A stretch of 64,000 nt of DNA, from assembly GCA_016718405.1 (NCBI GenBank), contig JADKDJ010000003.1, positions 496,001-560,000 of the forward strand. Reading direction: 5' to 3'. This DNA comes from Candidatus Rhodoferax odensensis. Its GTDB lineage: Bacteria > Pseudomonadota > Gammaproteobacteria > Burkholderiales > Burkholderiaceae_C. A program made the position numbers and the translations under genes. Below are positions 1 through 8,277 of the stretch, piece after piece; the first letter of the stretch is position 1, and every line of letters starts with the position of its first letter. The notes under the pieces were generated by a model. The model saw only the letters and a list, made by a program, of their open reading frames with translations, was not told the origin of the DNA and ran no database searches.

Positions 1-804
1 TGGCGCAGCGGTGACCCGTGCTGCGGCGAACCGGCTCCAGGTTTCGGTCTCATTCGGTCGAAACGTCAGGATCTCAAACCCCGTGTTGGTCACCAGCACG
101 GTGTGTTCCCACTGGGCGGACAGCGAGCGGTCCTTGGTGACCACGGTCCATTTGTCGGCCAGCACGCGCACGTCGGAGCCGCCGGCGTTGAGCATGGGCT
201 CGATGGTGAAGGTCATGCCCGGCATCAGTCGCACGCCCAGGCCGCGCCGCCCGACGTGGCGCACTTCGGGCTCTTCGTGCATGGCTGCGCCAATGCCGTG
301 GCCGCAGAAGTCCAGCACCACGCTGTAGCCGTGCTTCTGCGCGTGCGCCTGGATGGCCGCGCCGACATCGCCCAGCGTGGCGCCGGGCTTGATCTCCAGA
401 ATGCCGAGGTACAGGCTCTCCTGCGTGACGCTGGCCAGGCGTCGGGCGGCAATCGACGGGGTGCCGGCGAAGTACATGGCGCTGCTGTCCCCATGCATGC
501 CCTCATAGGCCGCCACCACGTCAATATTCAGGCTGTCGCCGTCCTTTAGGCGTTTGTCCCCAGGCACGCCATGGCACACCACGTGGTTGACCGAAATGCA
601 GGTCGCATGCTGGTAGCCGTGGTAGCCCACGCACGAGGGCACGCCGCCGTGGTCCACGATGTAGTCGTGGCACAGTTTGTCCAGGTGGGCAGTGCTGACG
701 CCGGGTTGGACGTGTGCGCCGATCATTTCCAGCACGCCGCTGACGATGGCGGACGCCGCGCGCATACCCTCCAGCATTGCCGGAGTCTTCGAGTTGGTCA
801 CCAT
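1..804 (-). CDS. map: Methionine aminopeptidase, type I (3' end cut by window edge)
   Basis: The enzyme removes the N-terminal initiator methionine from new proteins in the cytoplasm. All metal ligands of the type I family can be read: the Asp in NIDV, the Asp in MHGDSS, the His in CGHGIG, the Glu in TIEPML and the Glu in QWEHT. The conserved stretch GYHGY...VVCHGVPGD is also present. The frame is open through position 1, so the C-terminus lies outside the window. The start at 804 (MVTNSK) is preceded in frame by another ATG at 810, and neither has a clear Shine-Dalgarno. The gene is divergent from the lipoprotein gene at 859, with only about 50 bases between them. Confidence 0.93.
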   Translation of the reverse strand, partial: MVTNSKTPAMLEGMRAASAIVSGVLEMIGAHVQPGVSTAHLDKLCHDYIVDHGGVPSCVGYHGYQHATCISVNHVVCHGVPGDKRLKDGDSLNIDVVAAYEGMHGDSSAMYFAGTPSIAARRLASVTQESLYLGILEIKPGATLGDVGAAIQAHAQKHGYSVVLDFCGHGIGAAMHEEPEVRHVGRRGLGVRLMPGMTFTIEPMLNAGGSDVRVLADKWTVVTKDRSLSAQWEHTVLVTNTGFEILTFRPNETETWSRFAAARVTAAP

Positions 805-858
805 GAGCATGGGGGGCCGATCAGCGAATATGATGCGCGTTCAACCGAGTCGCGCCTC

Positions 859-1800
859 ATGACCATCTTGCACAAGCCCCTGATCGTACTTGCTGTCGCC
901 ATCACCCTGCTGGTGCAGGGCTGTGGCATGAGTTCACATCCGGTAGCGCAGGCGGTGCAGGGCAAACCGACCAGCAGCGCGGACATGGAGCGCGTGCTGG
1001 ACCAACCGGGCCCAGTTCAACTTGAGACCATCAACAGTGCGGATTGGGCGGTGCCGCTGGCGGGGCTGGTCAACCTCAAGAGCCCGGCCGCCATCAAGGC
1101 CGGACTGAAGGACCGGGAGGAACCGATCCAGGTGTACGCCCATGTGCTGCAGCATCCGCAACGTGGCAGTTTTCTGGTCGACACCGGGGTGTCGGCCAAG
1201 CTGATCGCGGACCCCGGCAAAGAGGGCTTGAGCTGGCTGCTGCGCCAGGGTATGCCGATCGAGAAGATGAAAATTCAGAAGAGCACCGCCGACATTCTGG
1301 CGGCGTTGCCGGGCAAGTTGTCAGGCGTTTTCTTCACCCATTTGCACATCGACCACATCTCCGGTATGCCCGACATTCCCAACGATGTACCGCTGTACAT
1401 CGGTAAGTCCGAATCGACTGAGAAGAACCTGATCAACCTGTTTGTGCACGGGTCGACCAACCAGTTGCTACAGGGCAAACAGCGCTTGCAGGAGTGGCGT
1501 TTTCAGCCGGATCCGGCGCAGCAGTTCGAAGGCGTCGTCGATGTCTTTGAAGACGGCTCCGTTTTTGCGATCAGTGTTCCGGGCCACACCGCCGGCAGCG
1601 CCGCCTACCTGGTGCGTACCCCGCAGGGGCCGGTGCTGCTGACGGGCGACGCTTGCCACACGCGCTGGGGCTGGGAGCACACGGTCGAGCCAGGTGACTA
1701 TACGCGCGACAACGAGCGCAACCTGAAGAACCTGATCAGTATGAAGAAATTGGTTGCGCGGCACCCCAAGATCGACGTGCGTTTTGGGCACCAACGTTGA
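859..1800 (+). CDS. MBL-fold metallohydrolase lipoprotein
   Basis: This is a 313-residue predicted lipoprotein of the metallo-beta-lactamase superfamily. The N-terminus is a hydrophobic signal ending in the lipobox LVQGC at about residue 20. The zinc motif THLHIDH is intact near residue 155, followed by GHTAGS and by TGDACH, which match the later metal ligands. A family member of this kind could be a lactonase or another hydrolase; the substrate cannot be told. The frame is open back to 571, but the ATG at 859 is chosen because the signal peptide starts there. The stop touches that of the convergent acetyltransferase gene. Confidence 0.85.
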   Translation: MTILHKPLIVLAVAITLLVQGCGMSSHPVAQAVQGKPTSSADMERVLDQPGPVQLETINSADWAVPLAGLVNLKSPAAIKAGLKDREEPIQVYAHVLQHPQRGSFLVDTGVSAKLIADPGKEGLSWLLRQGMPIEKMKIQKSTADILAALPGKLSGVFFTHLHIDHISGMPDIPNDVPLYIGKSESTEKNLINLFVHGSTNQLLQGKQRLQEWRFQPDPAQQFEGVVDVFEDGSVFAISVPGHTAGSAAYLVRTPQGPVLLTGDACHTRWGWEHTVEPGDYTRDNERNLKNLISMKKLVARHPKIDVRFGHQR

Positions 1801-2283
1801 TCAACCCGTTTTATCGATCTGCTTGATCATATTGATGCCGGTCACCGTGTAGCCCAGTTGGCTGTACAGGGACTGCGCGCCAGGGTTGTGGCCAAACACG
1901 TGCAGGCCGATGCTGGTCAGCCCCAGCGTTGTCACGCGGGCCTCGAGCGCCTCGAAGGCACGCTTGGCGTGGCCCTGGCGGCGGTACTCGGACTTGACTT
2001 CCAGGTCGTAAACAAAGGCGCTGCGCAGGCCATGCTTGACCACCACCGCAAACCACAGGTAACCCACCGTTACGCCGCCCTCGCCGTCTTGTATCTCGAA
2101 CAGGTAGTTGTCCGGTGTGGCAAGCCCTTGCGGCAGGGAGTCCTCGAAGTCGGCGCGTGAACGTTCACGTGCGCCCTCGACCGGCCAGCGACCCGCATCG
2201 ATGTTGTCTTGCGCGTAGGCGGCAACGGCGGCGTCGAGGTACGCGGCGAACACCTCAGGGCGCATGGCGGTGAGCACAGTCAT
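1801..2283 (-). CDS. GNAT-family N-acetyltransferase
   Basis: A 160-residue protein with the GNAT fold. The acetyl-CoA pyrophosphate loop is read as RRQGHAKRAF near residue 100, after the beta strand FVYDLEVKSEY. The C-terminal part (HVFGHNPGAQSLYSQLGYTVTG) is the typical Asn and Tyr region that closes the acetyl-CoA site. It transfers an acetyl group to an amine; the acceptor is unknown. It lies four bases after the stop of the upstream peptidase-like gene at 2288-2980, so the two are probably co-transcribed. Confidence 0.85.
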   Translation of the reverse strand: MTVLTAMRPEVFAAYLDAAVAAYAQDNIDAGRWPVEGARERSRADFEDSLPQGLATPDNYLFEIQDGEGGVTVGYLWFAVVVKHGLRSAFVYDLEVKSEYRRQGHAKRAFEALEARVTTLGLTSIGLHVFGHNPGAQSLYSQLGYTVTGINMIKQIDKTG

Positions 2284-2287
2284 GGGA

Positions 2288-2980
2288 CTATCGCTGCGCG
2301 ACGTAGGCGATCATCGCTGCCTGGGCGGGTTGCACGGAACGCAGGAACACCGTTTGGCCCAGGTAGGTTGTGCCGTACGCGGTGCCCGTGCCGCCGCCGG
2401 GTGGCCACGGGTCCTGCACCAGAAACACAGTGCCGGTGCCATCTGGCGCGCCATCGCTGAGCACGCCACTGAAAACCACGGCGTGCGCGAAATGAGTGCC
2501 TTGGAAGGCCACCCACGCCGGTGCCTGGGTGATGGCCAAGATCAGCTGCATGGCAGGTGGGGCGCTTTGGTTGTTGATCAAACGCCAACCCAGCCCACGG
2601 ATGAAGGTCTCGACGTTGGGCAGGTCCACGCGCAGGCCGCCACCGGGCTGTAGCGTCGCGTGCCCAGGGCCGACCGACTGATTGCCCAGCATGATGGTGG
2701 CTGCCGCTGACCAGCAAGACATGCCGGTTGGCTGGGCGCCAGGGGTGACGCGGTGGCGCCGTTCTGTGAGCCGGCCAAAGCTCTGCCACGTAGCGGGGCC
2801 GGCCACACCCAGCGGCGGGGCCGTGACGCGGTGTGCGCGCTGGTACGCGATCAGGGCACTCTGGGTGCGTGGCCCGAATGCGCCGTCCTCGGTGACATAG
2901 GGGTTGGCGCCGTGCTTGTTGAGCAGGCGTTGCAGAAACATGACCTCGGCGCCGCGAGACCCGATTGACAGTACTTGCAT
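2288..2980 (-). CDS. Peptidoglycan-binding domain plus papain-like cysteine peptidase
   Basis: A 230-residue two-domain protein. Residues 1-70 are a PG_binding_1 repeat (LQRLLNKHG, then DGAFGPRTQSALIAYQRAH). Residues 80-230 look like a papain-like fold of the C70/AvrRpt2 or C39-like kind: a candidate nucleophile Cys89 in GMSCWSAAATIML, His166 in HFAHAVVF and Asp190 in LVQDPW. This triad and the helix after the Cys are seen in the sequence; the family assignment is inference. There is no signal peptide, so an envelope role would need another export route. A good ribosome site (GGGAAG) precedes the ATG at 2980. It is followed closely by the GNAT gene. Confidence 0.7.
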   Translation of the reverse strand: MQVLSIGSRGAEVMFLQRLLNKHGANPYVTEDGAFGPRTQSALIAYQRAHRVTAPPLGVAGPATWQSFGRLTERRHRVTPGAQPTGMSCWSAAATIMLGNQSVGPGHATLQPGGGLRVDLPNVETFIRGLGWRLINNQSAPPAMQLILAITQAPAWVAFQGTHFAHAVVFSGVLSDGAPDGTGTVFLVQDPWPPGGGTGTAYGTTYLGQTVFLRSVQPAQAAMIAYVAQR

Positions 2981-3086
2981 GGTGCTTCCCTTGGGTGTGA
3001 CAGATCAACGCGATGGTATCGGTTAGCAGCGCGCGCGGGGCGTGCATTAATTCACGATCGGGGATCACTTCTCATGCTGACCAGGT

Positions 3087-4478
3087 TCAGCCCGCGCGTG
3101 GCAATTCGATCCGTACCCGCAGCCCATGCGGCTGCAGCAGTGTTGCGCTGGCCTGGCCACCATGGCGGTGCGCGATCTCGGCAACGATGGCTAGCCCCAG
3201 GCCGCAGCCGCCAGGCAGGTCGCTGGCGCGCCAGAAGCGCTCGAACACATGAGCCAGATCGTCGCTGGCCAGGCCGGGGCCGTTGTCCTCCACCTCCAGC
3301 ACCGCGTGTTGCGGCTCCAGGGTGACCCGCAGTGTCACCGTGCTGCCACTGCCAGCGTACTTGACCGCGTTGTCGATCAGGTTGCTCAGGGCTTCGCGCA
3401 GCAGCAGCGTCTCGCCCGCCAGCATCAGGTGATCTTCGCCTTCGTATCCCAGATCGATCCCGGCCGCCAGCGCGCGTGGTGTCCATTCGCGCGCAACTTC
3501 GCGCGCCAGAGCAGCCACGTCAACGGGCTGCAGATTCACGTCGGCTTCATTGCGCGCCAGCGACAACAACTGGTGCACCAGGTGGGCGCTGCGTTGTGCG
3601 CCGGCCAGCACCTTGGTCAGCCGCTCCTGCATCGCCCTCGGGTCGGTCTCCCGCTGAGCCAGCTCGGTCTGGCTGATCAGTCCCGCCAGAGGCGTGCGCA
3701 GCTGGTGCGCGGCGTCATTCAAGAAGCGCTTCTCCTGGCTCAGGCTGCGCCGCACGGCGGCCAGCAACTGGTTGACGGCGCCGGCCAGCGAGTGCACCTC
3801 TTGCGGCGCCTGGGTCATCTCAATCGGGTGCAGGGCGGTCAGGCTTTGATCGCGCCGATCGCCCAACTGCGCCTGCAGCCTCTTGAGCGGGCTTAAACCC
3901 CGCGAGATGCCGCCGTAGACCAGCACCCCCAGCACGGCGCCGAGCAGCAACAAGGGCACCAGCATGTCGGCCACCAGCTCGGCCGTAATGCGCCGCTGCA
4001 CCGCCAGACTCTTGGCCACTTGCACGCGCATGCGCTGCGGTGCATTGGCCTCGCCATAGTCGACTTCAAGCAGGGCAACGCGCATCGGTTTGCCCTCAAC
4101 GGCCACGTTGTAGAGCAGCGGCTCGCCGGTGACCGGGATCATGCCGGGCGGTGGAGCGGGCAGTTTGCCATTGCCCAGCAGAAAGCCACCCGGAAGTGAG
4201 GACACCATGTAGCTGACGCGGTCGGTCGGGTCCTGCTCAATGATGTCTTGCGCGGCGCGCGGAAAGTCCACTACCAGGCCTGAGCCATACGGCTTGACCT
4301 GGCGCGCCAACGAGCGTACCGATTGGGTCAGCGACTGGTCGATGCCTTTCTCGGCGTAACTCAGTGCAATGCGGTAAGCCAGCATGCCACCCACCAGCCA
4401 CAACACCAGTTGCGGCACCAGCAGCCACAGCAGCAACTGGCGTTTGAGGGATAGGCCGTGGCCCGGCGCCGAGTTCAC
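3087..4478 (-). CDS. Sensor histidine kinase, TctE/QseC type
   Basis: A 463-residue inner-membrane sensor kinase. Two membrane helices (about 13-33 and 170-190) bracket a periplasmic 2CSK_N-like domain. A HAMP-like linker is followed by the H-box NDAAHQLRTPLAGL with phospho-acceptor His258. The N-box (NLIDNAVKYA), the G1 box (EDNGPGL) and the G2 box (GCGLGLAI) are all intact. It starts 16 bases after the stop of the response regulator gene, which it presumably phosphorylates. That partner is frameshifted in this sequence. The TctE class often senses carboxylates, but the ligand here is unknown. Confidence 0.9.
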   Translation of the reverse strand: MNSAPGHGLSLKRQLLLWLLVPQLVLWLVGGMLAYRIALSYAEKGIDQSLTQSVRSLARQVKPYGSGLVVDFPRAAQDIIEQDPTDRVSYMVSSLPGGFLLGNGKLPAPPPGMIPVTGEPLLYNVAVEGKPMRVALLEVDYGEANAPQRMRVQVAKSLAVQRRITAELVADMLVPLLLLGAVLGVLVYGGISRGLSPLKRLQAQLGDRRDQSLTALHPIEMTQAPQEVHSLAGAVNQLLAAVRRSLSQEKRFLNDAAHQLRTPLAGLISQTELAQRETDPRAMQERLTKVLAGAQRSAHLVHQLLSLARNEADVNLQPVDVAALAREVAREWTPRALAAGIDLGYEGEDHLMLAGETLLLREALSNLIDNAVKYAGSGSTVTLRVTLEPQHAVLEVEDNGPGLASDDLAHVFERFWRASDLPGGCGLGLAIVAEIAHRHGGQASATLLQPHGLRVRIELPRAG

Positions 4479-4494
4479 TTTTGCCCCCCGGCGC

Positions 4495-5197
4495 TCATGG
4501 CGCGACGGGCTCCAGCATGTAGCCCAGACCGCGTACGTTGCGGATATTCAGATCGGTGTCGGCCAGCTTGCGGCGCAGGCGGTGGATGTAGACCTCCAGC
4601 GCGTTTGACCCCGCCGCCGTGGACTCGCCCGGCTCGCCTTGCCAGGCTGACAACACGTCTTCGCGGCTGACCACCTGACCGGCATTGGCTACCAACAAAC
4701 TGAGCAGCATCCACTCGCGCTGGGTCAGCTCCAGCGGCTCTTCACCCAGCCAGGCCAGCGGCAGCTTGGCGTCCAGCCGCAGCCGGCCCAGGCTGTTGGT
4801 GGGCAGCTCCAGCGTGCCGCCAAAGGCCGGCAGGCGCGAGCGGCGCAGCATGCTTTGCAGGCGCGCTTGCAGTTCGGCCATGTTGAAGGGTTTGGTCAGG
4901 TAGTCATCGGCGCCGGCGTTGGAGCCCTTGCACCCGGTCGTCCACGCCGTCGCGCGCGGTGAGGATGAGTACCGGCAGCGCGGCCAAGCGCTGGCGAATC
5001 CAGCGCAACACGTCCAGGCCGTGCACCTTGGGCAGACCCAGGTCCAGAATCACCCCATCACAACGGGTGCCTTCCAGCAGTGCTTGTGCCTGCGCGCCAT
5101 CGGCGGCTGGCGTCGCCGTGTGGCCAGCCAGTTTGAGCTGGGCGCACAGCGCGTCGCGCAGCAGTTCGTCGTCTTCAACAATCAGCAGATGAGCCAT
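4495..5197 (-). pseudogene. OmpR/TctD-family response regulator, interrupted by a one-base frameshift
   Basis: The N-terminal piece (start MAHLLIVEDD at 5197) is a receiver domain with the phospho-acceptor Asp52 in ILDLGLPKVHG. It reads into RRRR and a stop near 4907. One extra base in the GG pair at about 4921-4922 explains this. Removing it restores the family sequence GLNAGADDYLTKPFNMAEL and joins the frame ending at 4495. That frame carries the winged-helix DNA-binding domain (LTQREWMLLSLLV, then VYIHRLRRKL and RGLGYML). Repaired length is 233 residues, normal for the family. The operon order is cca, regulator, kinase. It may be a sequencing error rather than a true pseudogene. Confidence 0.88.
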
Positions 5198-5221
5198 GCC
5201 GACAAGCATAACAAGCCCGCC

Positions 5222-6499
5222 TCAGGGCGGCTGCGCCGCGCCGGGCTGAGCAGCCCTGATCGCCTGCACACGTGCGGCGTGAATCAGCTTGCCGATCTGC
5301 GGTCCGGTCCCGCCACGGGCCAGCGCCTGGTCGGCAATTGCATGCGTGACCACCGCACGGGCAGCCGCCAGGGCGCTCAGCAGGCGGGGCCGTTGCGGAT
5401 AGGCCTGGACGTGCAGGCCGAGTCGGCCGCGCGCGTCGCATTCGCAGGCCAGCATCACCTCTTCGAAACGCGCCGGCTGGCGCAGCGCGTCGCAACGTTC
5501 AAGCAGGCGCAGCGTGGCGACCGGGCTCAGGTCAATGCTGCGATGGATGTTGCCGTGTTCGCGTGCCACCACATCAGCCAATTCGCGGCAACTGCTGGGC
5601 ACGCGCAGGCGCTCGCACACTCCCTTGAGCAGCCGTGCACTGCGCTCCTCGTGTCCCAGGTGTTTGGGCAAGACATGTGCTGGCGTGGTGCCCTTGCCCA
5701 GGTCGTGAAACAGGCAGGCGGTGCGCACCGCCAGTGACGTGTGCAGGCTCGCACTCATGTCCAGCACCAGCATCAGGTGCACGCCGGTATCCACCTCCGG
5801 GTGGTACTCCGCGCGTTGCGGCACGCCCCACAGCTTATCGACCTCTGGCAGGATACGCGCCAGCGCGCCGCAGGCACGCAAGACCTCAAACATGCGCGAG
5901 GGGCGCTGTTCCATCAGACCTTTGGCCAGCTCTTGCCAGACCCGCTCGCTGACAAGGTGGTCCACCTCGCCATCGTGCACCATGTCGCGCATCAAAGCCA
6001 TGGTCTCGGGCGCTACTGTGAAGTCTGCAAACCGTGCCGCCAACCGCGCCACGCGCAGGATACGCACCGGGTCTTCGCGAAACGCCTGCGTCACATGGCG
6101 CAGCACCTTGGCGGTCAGGTCGCGGCGCCCGTTGTAGGGGTCAACAAACTCCGCGCTTTGCAGGTCAAATGTGCCTTCCAGGTCCGTCAGGTTGGCATGT
6201 ATAGCTATTGAATTGATAGTGAGGTCGCGCCGCGCGAGGTCTTGCTCCAGCGTCACCTCCGGTGCGGCGTGGATGGCAAAGCCGTGGTAGCCACGCGCCG
6301 TCTTGCGCTCGGTGCGCGCCAGGGCGTACTCTTCCTTGGTGTGCGGGTGCAGGAACACCGGAAAATCGCGGCCCACCGGCAAGAAGCCCTGCGCCACCAG
6401 GGTCTCGGGCGTGGCGCCCACCACCACCCAGTCGCGGTCCTTTACCGGCAAGCCCAACAGGGCATCGCGCACCGCACCGCCAACCATGTAGATTTCCAT
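5222..6499 (-). CDS. cca: Multifunctional CCA tRNA nucleotidyltransferase / HD phosphohydrolase
   Basis: This protein adds or repairs the 3'-CCA end of tRNAs. The 425-residue length is normal for the proteobacterial form. The N-terminal nucleotidyltransferase domain shows VGGAVRDALLG and the catalytic DRDWVVVG. RRDLTINSIA and the EDPVRILRVARLAARF helix follow. The C-terminal half has an HD domain (LFHDLGKGTTP, then HLGHEERS) giving the phosphodiesterase/phosphatase activities. It ends 24 bases before the response regulator and starts 56 bases after the glutathione transferase. An AT-rich motif at 6201-6220, encoding part of TINSIAIHA, may be an in-frame copy of a dispersed repeat. Confidence 0.95.
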   Translation of the reverse strand: MEIYMVGGAVRDALLGLPVKDRDWVVVGATPETLVAQGFLPVGRDFPVFLHPHTKEEYALARTERKTARGYHGFAIHAAPEVTLEQDLARRDLTINSIAIHANLTDLEGTFDLQSAEFVDPYNGRRDLTAKVLRHVTQAFREDPVRILRVARLAARFADFTVAPETMALMRDMVHDGEVDHLVSERVWQELAKGLMEQRPSRMFEVLRACGALARILPEVDKLWGVPQRAEYHPEVDTGVHLMLVLDMSASLHTSLAVRTACLFHDLGKGTTPAHVLPKHLGHEERSARLLKGVCERLRVPSSCRELADVVAREHGNIHRSIDLSPVATLRLLERCDALRQPARFEEVMLACECDARGRLGLHVQAYPQRPRLLSALAAARAVVTHAIADQALARGGTGPQIGKLIHAARVQAIRAAQPGAAQPP

Positions 6500-6555
6500 C
6501 GCCCTCAGTGTACTGAATGGCTACAGCCAGGCTGGCTGTGCGCGACCGCTATGGT

Positions 6556-7239
6556 TTAGCGCTTGAGCCGGTAGGGCTCTTCAAAGTCCAGAAAGTCCTG
6601 TTCCGCCAGGGCCTCGTCGATCCATGCCTTGACCCCGGGCAGAGCGCGCAGTCGCTCGATGTAGGCGGTGACTTCGGGCGGCACTGGCAGCGCGTAGCTG
6701 CGCAGGCGCATGGCCACCGGAGCGTAGTAGGCGTCTACCACCGAGAAAGCGCCAAACAGCATCGGGCCGCCGTGTTCGGCCAGCAGGGCGCTCCACATCG
6801 CCAGGATGCGGGCCACATCGGCGCGCACACCGGCCTGGTCGCGCCAGATCAGCGCACCGATGTCGGGCAGGCTGGCCTCGATGTTCATGGGGCAGTGGCT
6901 GCGCAGCGCACCAAAGCCGCTGTGCATCTCGGCACACAGGCTGCGCGCCCGGGCGCGTGCCGCGCGGTCGGCCGGCCAGAGCTTGGCTTGGGGGTACTGC
7001 TCGGCCACGTACTCGGCAATGGCCAGGGTGTCCCACACAGCCAGGCCCTCGTCCACCAGCACCGGCACTTTGCCGGTAGGCGTGACGGCGTTGACCGTGG
7101 CCTTGAACTGCGAGCCTGGGTCGAAGGAGTCAAAACGCACTTTGACTTCCTCGAAGCGGATGTTGCCCTGCTTGAGCAGCACCCAGGGCCGCATCGACCA
7201 GGACGAGTAGTTCTTGTTGCCGACATAAAGCGTGAGCAT
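6556..7239 (-). CDS. Glutathione S-transferase family protein
   Basis: A 227-residue cytosolic protein. The N-terminal thioredoxin-like domain begins MLTLYVGNKNYSSWSMRPW, which supplies the catalytic Ser/Tyr region. GKVPVLVDEG and the helix start TLAIAEYVAE form the glutathione site. An all-helical C-terminal domain follows (about residues 90-215). It would conjugate glutathione to an electrophile or act as a reductase; the substrate is unknown. A good Shine-Dalgarno, AGGAGA, lies just before the ATG. A REP-like palindrome sits between this gene and the upstream reductase gene. Confidence 0.88.
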   Translation of the reverse strand: MLTLYVGNKNYSSWSMRPWVLLKQGNIRFEEVKVRFDSFDPGSQFKATVNAVTPTGKVPVLVDEGLAVWDTLAIAEYVAEQYPQAKLWPADRAARARARSLCAEMHSGFGALRSHCPMNIEASLPDIGALIWRDQAGVRADVARILAMWSALLAEHGGPMLFGAFSVVDAYYAPVAMRLRSYALPVPPEVTAYIERLRALPGVKAWIDEALAEQDFLDFEEPYRLKR

Positions 7240-7256
7240 GGGGATCTCCTGATACG

Positions 7257-7288
7257 TTGCGGGACAGACCGCCAGCGCTGTCCTCCGC
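7257..7288. repeat. REP-like imperfect palindrome, copy C
   Basis: An imperfect inverted repeat with arms GGGACAG and CTGTCCT around a short GC-rich loop. It resembles two other copies in the window at 27857-27898 and 34052-34090, which share the pattern GAGGACAG...TCTGTCC-GCAA. It lies in the 60-base gap between the NDUFA9-like gene and the glutathione transferase, so it could act as a terminator or mRNA-stability hairpin. Confidence 0.55.
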
Positions 7289-7299
7289 GGTTGGAAGGA

Positions 7300-8277
7300 C
7301 TATCGACGCGCCACCTGGCGCAGTTGCTGCAGCGTGCCGTGGTGGTGGCTGCGGCCGAGGTAGGTCGGGGCGACGGCCCACACCGATGCAGGGGCCAGAC
7401 CCAGATCCGTCAGGCCGGGAAGTCCGTCATGGGCCACGTTGTCGACCTTCATCGAGTCCAGGTTGTCGCGGCTCATCAGGGGCTCGCCGGGCGCCCATTC
7501 CATCAGCCAGGCCTGCAGGCGGCCCAGCGCGTTGGGCAAGGCCAGCACCGGGCGACCACGCCCGGCGTTGACCCCGGCGGCCTGCGCGGCCAGTTGCACC
7601 AGTTGTTTGAGCGTGAGGATGTCCGGGCCGACGGCGTTGTAGGTCAGGCCGATGGTGGCGGGCTCGTTCAGGCAGCTCAGTACCGCGCCGGCCACGTCCT
7701 CCACCCACACCGGTTGAAACCGCGCTTGGGCTCCTGCCAGCGGCATGAACGGAAACACGCGTTGCAGCCGCGCAAACAGATTCAGGAACTGGTCACCGTC
7801 GCCAAAAATGACGCTCGGGCGCAGCACCGACAGCGCCAAGGCGGAGGCCTGTGCCGCGTCCTTGAGTACGGCCTCACCCCGGGCTTTGCTGCGCAAGTAC
7901 AGCGAGGGGGCGGCTTCGGGCTGGCGATCATCGACACCCAGCGCGCTGATGTGAACCAGGCGCCTGACGCCGCTGGCCACACAGGCACGGGCCAGGGCCT
8001 GCGGCAACGCGACATGGGCCTTGGCAAAGCTGGCCTCATCGCCGTGCAGGATGGCGATCAGATTGACCACCGCGTCGTGCCCGGCCAGCAAGCGTTCCAG
8101 CGCGGCCGGGTCATGCACATCGGCCACCGCCACCTGCAAGCCGGGCAACATCTGGATGCGGCTGGCATTGGCGGCCCGGCGTGTGGCCACGGTGACCTGC
8201 CAGCCCTGGCGGGTGAGCTTCTCGCACAGGTGGCTGCCGACAAAACCGGTGCCACCCAACAGCAGAACCCGGCTCAC
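7300..8277 (-). CDS. NAD(P)-binding epimerase-like protein, complex I NDUFA9 subfamily
   Basis: A 325-residue atypical short-chain dehydrogenase. The Rossmann loop is GGTGFVGS at residues 8-15. The sequence resembles the bacterial NDUFA9-like group (HISALGV, then YLRSKARGEAVL with Tyr-x3-Lys-like spacing, and LRPSVIFGDGDQF). Members probably bind NADPH and a polyisoprenoid or quinone-type ligand; the reaction is not known. It begins with GTG at 8277, overlapping the TGA of slt, so translation is probably coupled. Confidence 0.82.
   Translation of the reverse strand: MSRVLLLGGTGFVGSHLCEKLTRQGWQVTVATRRAANASRIQMLPGLQVAVADVHDPAALERLLAGHDAVVNLIAILHGDEASFAKAHVALPQALARACVASGVRRLVHISALGVDDRQPEAAPSLYLRSKARGEAVLKDAAQASALALSVLRPSVIFGDGDQFLNLFARLQRVFPFMPLAGAQARFQPVWVEDVAGAVLSCLNEPATIGLTYNAVGPDILTLKQLVQLAAQAAGVNAGRGRPVLALPNALGRLQAWLMEWAPGEPLMSRDNLDSMKVDNVAHDGLPGLTDLGLAPASVWAVAPTYLGRSHHHGTLQQLRQVARR

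Noticed and set aside
103..549. 148-residue plus-strand frame
   Set aside because: Antisense shadow of map, whose catalytic residues are read on the minus strand.
571..858. Upstream extension of the MBL lipoprotein frame
   Set aside because: It runs antisense through map and lacks a signal peptide; the ATG at 859 starts a proper lipoprotein signal.
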